Below are positions 61,980 to 64,000 of a stretch of DNA of 64,000 nucleotides, in pieces (position 1 is the first letter of the stretch; each line of letters opens with the position of its first letter). The stretch is from Pontibacter mucosus (GTDB lineage Bacteria; Bacteroidota; Bacteroidia; Cytophagales; Hymenobacteraceae), in NCBI RefSeq assembly GCF_003054055.1, contig NZ_QBKI01000006.1, positions 355,498-419,497 of the forward strand, written 5' to 3'. The notes under the pieces are model-generated. The model was not told the origin of the DNA. It worked only from the letters and a program-made list of their open reading frames with translations, and did no database searches. Position numbers and translations under genes: made by a program.

Positions 61980-63332
61980 ATGCCACAAAACATACTCAAA
62001 ATAGAGATTAACAATGAGCTGGACGTGGTGCTGGCTTACAAGCGGGCCATGCAGCTATCCGAGCGGCTGGGGATGCAACAGGCCAACCAAACCAAGTTTG
62101 CCACGGCAGTATCTGAAATTTGCCGCAATGTGGTGGAGTATGTGGGCAGTGGCAGCATACAGTACAGCCTCACCGAAGTAGCAGGCCGGCGCTACCTGGA
62201 GGCATTGGTTTCAGACAGGGGGCGGGGCATAGGCAACCTGGATGACATCCTGAAACGCACAGACCTTGTGGCGTACAACAACCGTGGCACCGGCATTCTT
62301 AATTCCAGAAAGCTGGTGGACCTGTTCGAGATCGAGAGCGACTTTGAGCGGGGCACGCGTGTGAGGTTATCTAAAAGCCTGCCACCATCGGGCCCTGCCA
62401 TCGGCCGGGATATACTACGGCACTGGATACAGGAGTTTGAGCACGAAGCCGTTATTTCGCCCTACGCCGAGATAAAGAGGCAGAACATGCAGTTGCTGGA
62501 GGTGCTCGAGCAGCTGCGCATGCGCAACCTGGAGGCCGAGCAGCAGCTGCAGGAAATCCGCCGCCTGAACACACAGCTGCAGCAGTCGAACCAGGAGATT
62601 AACAAGTTATTGGACGATAGGGAGAAGCAGAACCTGAAGCTGCAGGACATCAACCAGAACCTCGATGCCTTTGCCCACACCGTGTCCCATGACCTGCGCG
62701 CGCCGCTGCAGAACATAAACGGCATTGCCACCGCCCTGGAAGCCTGCCTGAAGGCCGGGCAACTGGAGGAGGCGGCCTTTGTCTTTCCGATGCTGCGGCA
62801 ACAGACCCAAAAAATGGATCGCCTCATTACAAGTATACTTGCCTACTCGCTGGCGGGCCATGGCAACCTGCCCAAAAAAGCCCTCGACCTGCAGGTACTG
62901 CTGCACCAGGTCATCGCATCGCTTAATGTGCCGGCCACCTTCCGGATAGAAATTCAGGAGAACCTGCCAGTGCTATACACCCAGGAGGTATACCTATACC
63001 AGGTTTTCAGCAACCTGATCAGCAACGCCGTGAAGTACCACGATAGACCGGAGCAGGCCCTTTTGCAAATAGGCTACGATCCGAAACCGGACTTCCTATA
63101 CTTTACGGTGGAGGATAACGGACCGGGCATACCAGCTGATAAACACGGGCAGCTTTTTAACATGTATGAAATGGGGCACTCCTTCCCGCGGGAGGATAGC
63201 TCCGGGCTGGGCCTGTCTATTGTGCGAAAGCTGGTGCAGGAGAAGGGCGGTAGTATATGGGTAGAGTCGTCGGGGCGTGGCTGCCGCTTTACCTTTACCT
63301 GGCCAAGGCGGGACCTGATACTGGAGGAATAA
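61980..63332 (+). CDS. Histidine kinase with N-terminal RsbT-like ATPase domain
   Basis: A 450-residue soluble protein. Residues 1-135 are a GHKL domain like RsbT (SEICRNVVEYVGSG, DRGRGIGNLDD, NNRGTGILNSRKLV), 160-225 a coiled coil, then HisKA with FAHTVSHDLRAPLQN (His237) and a second HATPase (NLISNAVKYHDRP, DNGPGIP, SGLGLSIVRKLVQEKGG). It probably receives the RsbT signal and passes phosphate to a response regulator. Last gene of the operon, six bases after the phosphatase; convergent with a response regulator gene. Confidence 0.9.
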   Translation: MPQNILKIEINNELDVVLAYKRAMQLSERLGMQQANQTKFATAVSEICRNVVEYVGSGSIQYSLTEVAGRRYLEALVSDRGRGIGNLDDILKRTDLVAYNNRGTGILNSRKLVDLFEIESDFERGTRVRLSKSLPPSGPAIGRDILRHWIQEFEHEAVISPYAEIKRQNMQLLEVLEQLRMRNLEAEQQLQEIRRLNTQLQQSNQEINKLLDDREKQNLKLQDINQNLDAFAHTVSHDLRAPLQNINGIATALEACLKAGQLEEAAFVFPMLRQQTQKMDRLITSILAYSLAGHGNLPKKALDLQVLLHQVIASLNVPATFRIEIQENLPVLYTQEVYLYQVFSNLISNAVKYHDRPEQALLQIGYDPKPDFLYFTVEDNGPGIPADKHGQLFNMYEMGHSFPREDSSGLGLSIVRKLVQEKGGSIWVESSGRGCRFTFTWPRRDLILEE

Positions 63333-63333
63333 G

Positions 63334-63365
63334 AAGAGGTGCTATTTGGCCAGCACCTCTTTCTA
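63334..63365. terminator. Terminator between the kinase and response regulator genes
   Basis: AAGAGGTGCT and AGCACCTCTT around eight bases, then TCTATTTTC; usable from both sides. Confidence 0.78.
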
Positions 63366-63812
63366 TTTTCTCTTCTTGAAGAATTCCGTCATTATCTCAT
63401 CCACGTCATACTTGGTGAGGGCTTTGGAGAAATGCTTCTTCACCTTTGAGTAAGACTTCAGCCGCTCCAGGTCGTAAAAGCTGGCCGAGGAAGTAAGCAT
63501 AAGTATGATAATCGGATCCACTTCCTCCTGCGCCACCTGGTGGTACTTGTCCAGGAAAGCGAACCCATCCATCACGGGCATCTTGATGTCCAGAAAAATG
63601 AGTTCCGGAATTTTATACTTCCCTTCATTGCCCGGCTGCTTCGCCTTGCTAAGATACTCCAACGCTTCCTGCCCGTTCTTTAGAGCCAGTACCGTTTTGG
63701 CTACCTGCATCTCCCGAAGCAAACGCTCGTTCAGGTAATTTGTGGTGTCATCATCATCCACCAACAACACCAAATCCAACGGATAATTATAAGACTTAAC
63801 CAAGCTACTCAT
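63363..63812 (-). CDS. Single-domain response regulator
   Basis: A 149-residue CheY-like receiver: acidic pocket VLLVDDDDTTN, phospho-acceptor Asp75 in FLDIKMPVMDGF, Thr/Ser in LMLTSSAS, and Lys in HFSKALTK. There is no output domain. It is encoded convergently next to the stressosome kinase and is its most likely partner; it may act as a phosphate relay or sink. The N-terminal ten residues are extra. Confidence 0.92.
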   Translation of the reverse strand: MSSLVKSYNYPLDLVLLVDDDDTTNYLNERLLREMQVAKTVLALKNGQEALEYLSKAKQPGNEGKYKIPELIFLDIKMPVMDGFAFLDKYHQVAQEEVDPIIILMLTSSASFYDLERLKSYSKVKKHFSKALTKYDVDEIMTEFFKKRK

Positions 63813-63904
63813 TGTGCCTTATGTCCCCCCAAAGTTTAATCTCTCCCCGGCTTATACTGTTGCCATGGAAGGATTTGTTTACCACACGCGAATATCGCAT
63901 TAGT

Positions 63905-64000
63905 GTAGAAGCTATCTCAAAAATAGGAATTAGGTTTTAGATTCTCTTGTTAGTTGCTCATGGAGCTAACCAATGAGCAGTGGGAAAGGATACAGGATCT
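63905..64000 (+). mobile_element. Left end of an insertion sequence
   Basis: From about 63905 the sequence GTAGAAGCTATCTCAAAAAT looks like an IS terminal repeat, followed by a short leader and a transposase start at 63960. The other end is outside the window, so boundaries and family are provisional. Confidence 0.55.
63960..64000 (+). CDS. Transposase, N-terminal fragment at the window edge
   Basis: Fourteen codons (MELTNEQWERIQDL) before the end of the window. MELTxEQWxxIxxL is the usual beginning of IS5-family transposases with a DUF4096-like N-terminus. Cut by the window, not by mutation. Confidence 0.7.
   Translation, partial: MELTNEQWERIQD

Overview
The window looks like chromosomal DNA of a Bacteroidota bacterium, most likely Cytophagales/Hymenobacteraceae close to Pontibacter. 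Reasons: promoters of the TTG...TAnnTTTG type, few Shine-Dalgarno sites, families typical of that group (DUF4386 with a Crp/Fnr partner, head GIN proteins, VF530, phenol-MetA-like barrels, GxxExxY proteins, SGNH-GH20 fusions), and moderately GC-rich core genes broken by AT-rich acquired patches. This placement is inference; no 16S gene is present.

Layout. 1-11.5 kb is mostly housekeeping: SDR/DUF2867 protein, purC, STAS protein, rnz, queuosine-precursor transporter preceded by a 12-copy ATACTT microsatellite, a GxxExxY gene, an EamA transporter, an NlpE-like protein, trpS, a DUF5009 acyltransferase, mgsA and a small basic protein. 11.6-14.6 kb is accessory: composite repeat A, a broken AraC gene beside a decayed membrane-protein gene, and AT-rich single-gene inserts (cupin; DUF4375 lipoprotein). 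14.7-29.6 kb holds metabolic and maintenance genes (hppD, phosphoglucomutase, PAS-only protein, nitroreductase, pgk, CoA transferase, amidohydrolase, DinB, YdcF-like, VF530, head GIN, recQ). 29.7-36.4 kb has composite repeat B, a barrel protein, a phage-like VEGW-family gene, a LolD-type ATPase, an AI-2E exporter, sucC, and two repeat elements with GAGTTAGAGAGTT-type arms. At 36.98 kb a tRNA-Arg carries a serine-recombinase remnant, followed by cassette-like genes with inverted-repeat sites and a tyrosine-recombinase remnant. 40-52 kb carries DUF4386/Crp, a TetR-FabF pair, a PAS histidine kinase, and a detoxification-type cluster (TRIC channel, M20 hydrolase, MFS exporter, FMN reductase, SDR, VOC dioxygenase). 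52-58.7 kb: an SGNH-GH20 secreted enzyme, a hexapeptide acetyltransferase, a DUF4136 lipoprotein, tRNA-Pro, and a secreted serine hydrolase.

The most complete system is at 59.2-63.8 kb: a stressosome operon (RsbR, RsbS, RsbT, an ATPase-PP2C fusion, and a histidine kinase with an RsbT-like N-terminus) followed by a convergent single-domain response regulator. No sigma-B gene is visible, so the output may pass through phosphorelay. An IS transposase starts at the right edge.

Across all regions the sequence is saturated with the word AAGTATA/TATACTT, often as AAAGTATAAA. It occurs inside genes, beside terminators as inverted pairs, and as a tandem array. This is the least explained signal in the window.
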